A stretch of DNA of 14,767 nt from NCBI GenBank assembly GCA_003022655.1, contig PXSX01000020.1, positions 1 through 14,767 of the forward strand, read 5' to 3'. Numbering within the stretch: the first letter of the stretch is position 1; each line of letters begins with the position of its first letter. This DNA comes from Bacteroidetes bacterium QH_1_64_81. Lineage in GTDB: Bacteria > Bacteroidota > Rhodothermia > Rhodothermales > Salinibacteraceae. Below the pieces are notes generated by a model, which was not told the origin of the DNA, did no database searches, and saw only the letters and a program-made list of their open reading frames with translations. The position numbers and the translations under genes were made by a program. This document shows, in pieces, positions 14,223 to 14,767 of the stretch.

Positions 14223-14767
14223 TCAGCGACCGGTGAGCCACCTGGACGGATCCACAAATTCGCTCGATGATCGGTTGACGAGCCCAAAAAAGAGGCCCGC
14301 ACCCCGGGGCTCATTCTCGGTGCCGGACTGGCCCAGCACTTGTCCCGCTTCGATGCGCTGATTTTCGGAGATGGAAAGGCTCGAGAAGTTGCTGTACACG
14401 GAGAGATACTCCCCATGCTCAATGACGACGTAGGTGCCGTACCCGGGCACAAAGTCGATCCCGGTCACCACGCCGTCGAAGACGGCGCGGACGGGGCTTC
14501 GAGGATTCGTGGCGATCTGAATGCCGGGGTGATAGGTGGAGGTGCCGTGGACCGGATTCACTTGATTCCCAAACTCAGTGGTGACGGCCCCCTCCACCGG
14601 CCAGGGAAGCGCTCCTCGATTCTCCTGGAACGAGGCGGAAAGTTCAGCCGACACGGTCGCCGGCTGGCGGGTCGACGTCGCCTCGCTCTCCCCCTGCTCG
14701 CTGCGGGCGACCAGCTTTTGGATCCGCCGTTCGAGCTCCTGGGCCTGCCGCTGCTTTTCTTTGATTT
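14223..14767 (-). CDS. EnvC-like murein hydrolase activator, degenerate LytM domain (partial at right edge)
   Basis: The frame is open through the right edge, so the N-terminal part is missing and the first GTG/ATG inside is not the start. The visible part begins with a charged coiled-coil end (IKEKQRQAQELERRIQKLVA). A short linker and a LytM/M23 domain follow: LPWPVEGAVTTEFG, HPGIQIAT, GYGTYVVIEHGEYLSVYSN, and a C-terminal DPSRWLTGR. In active M23 peptidases the zinc ligands come from H-x-G-I-D and H-L-H. Here Asp is Gln (GIQIA) and HLH is replaced by GLFF, so the zinc site is lost. Coiled coil plus dead LytM is the layout of EnvC, which activates cell-wall amidases at the division septum. 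It is probably periplasmic or outer-membrane associated. The stop is 189 bp before lpdA, which has its own promoter. Confidence 0.87.
   Translation of the reverse strand, partial: IKEKQRQAQELERRIQKLVARSEQGESEATSTRQPATVSAELSASFQENRGALPWPVEGAVTTEFGNQVNPVHGTSTYHPGIQIATNPRSPVRAVFDGVVTGIDFVPGYGTYVVIEHGEYLSVYSNFSSLSISENQRIEAGQVLGQSGTENEPRGAGLFFGLVNRSSSEFVDPSRWLTGR

Noticed and set aside
12558..14270. 570-codon plus-strand open frame
   Set aside because: It is antisense to lpdA, with His/Val/Arg-rich low-complexity content typical of the opposite strand of an acidic protein gene.

Overview
The window looks like a chromosomal segment of a GC-rich member of the Rhodothermota/Bacteroidota, most probably a halophile of the Salinibacter type. 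The protein sequences suggest this: the MutS, NAD kinase, stress-protein and dihydrolipoyl dehydrogenase products are unusually rich in Asp and Glu. Most start codons lack a convincing Shine-Dalgarno sequence, and one upstream region fits the Bacteroidota promoter pattern TTTG-N21-TAnnTTGG. This is inference from composition and motifs; no species assignment was possible.

Layout, left to right. (1) Positions 1-620: the 3' end of a plus-strand protein resembling the BNR/VPS10-type exo-repeat family. (2) Positions 621-3355: an accessory stretch. It has a repeat-bearing non-coding region, a PKD-domain lipoprotein gene, three successive hairpins (the last a strong terminator) and the degraded 3' end of an IS66-like transposase. 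A pair of imperfect inverted repeats brackets the lipoprotein gene and the transposase remnant. (3) Positions 3356-5149, minus strand: tRNA-Phe(GAA), NAD kinase and a universal stress protein, with a 12-C homopolymer in the gap before nadK. (4) Positions 5303-10039: an atypical coiled-coil/J-domain protein, mutS, a convergent small minus-strand gene, and a second J-domain protein with membrane segments, preceded by a tiny ORF that overlaps it by ATGA. (5) Positions 10100-11749: an M1-family aminopeptidase lipoprotein. (6) Positions 11750-12614: a decayed region holding a frameshifted Uma2-type nuclease gene. (7) Positions 12615-14767, minus strand: dihydrolipoyl dehydrogenase (lpdA) and the C-terminal part of an EnvC-like degenerate LytM protein, cut by the window edge.

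Most of the window is housekeeping: mismatch repair, NADP synthesis, 2-oxoacid dehydrogenase E3, envelope peptidase and division functions. Genes are mainly single units with their own spacers, not long operons. The least explained parts are the lipoprotein island at 1141-3321, the covarying hairpins behind the lipoprotein gene, the two unrelated J-domain proteins on either side of mutS, and two very small genes (9043-9207 and 9330-9485).
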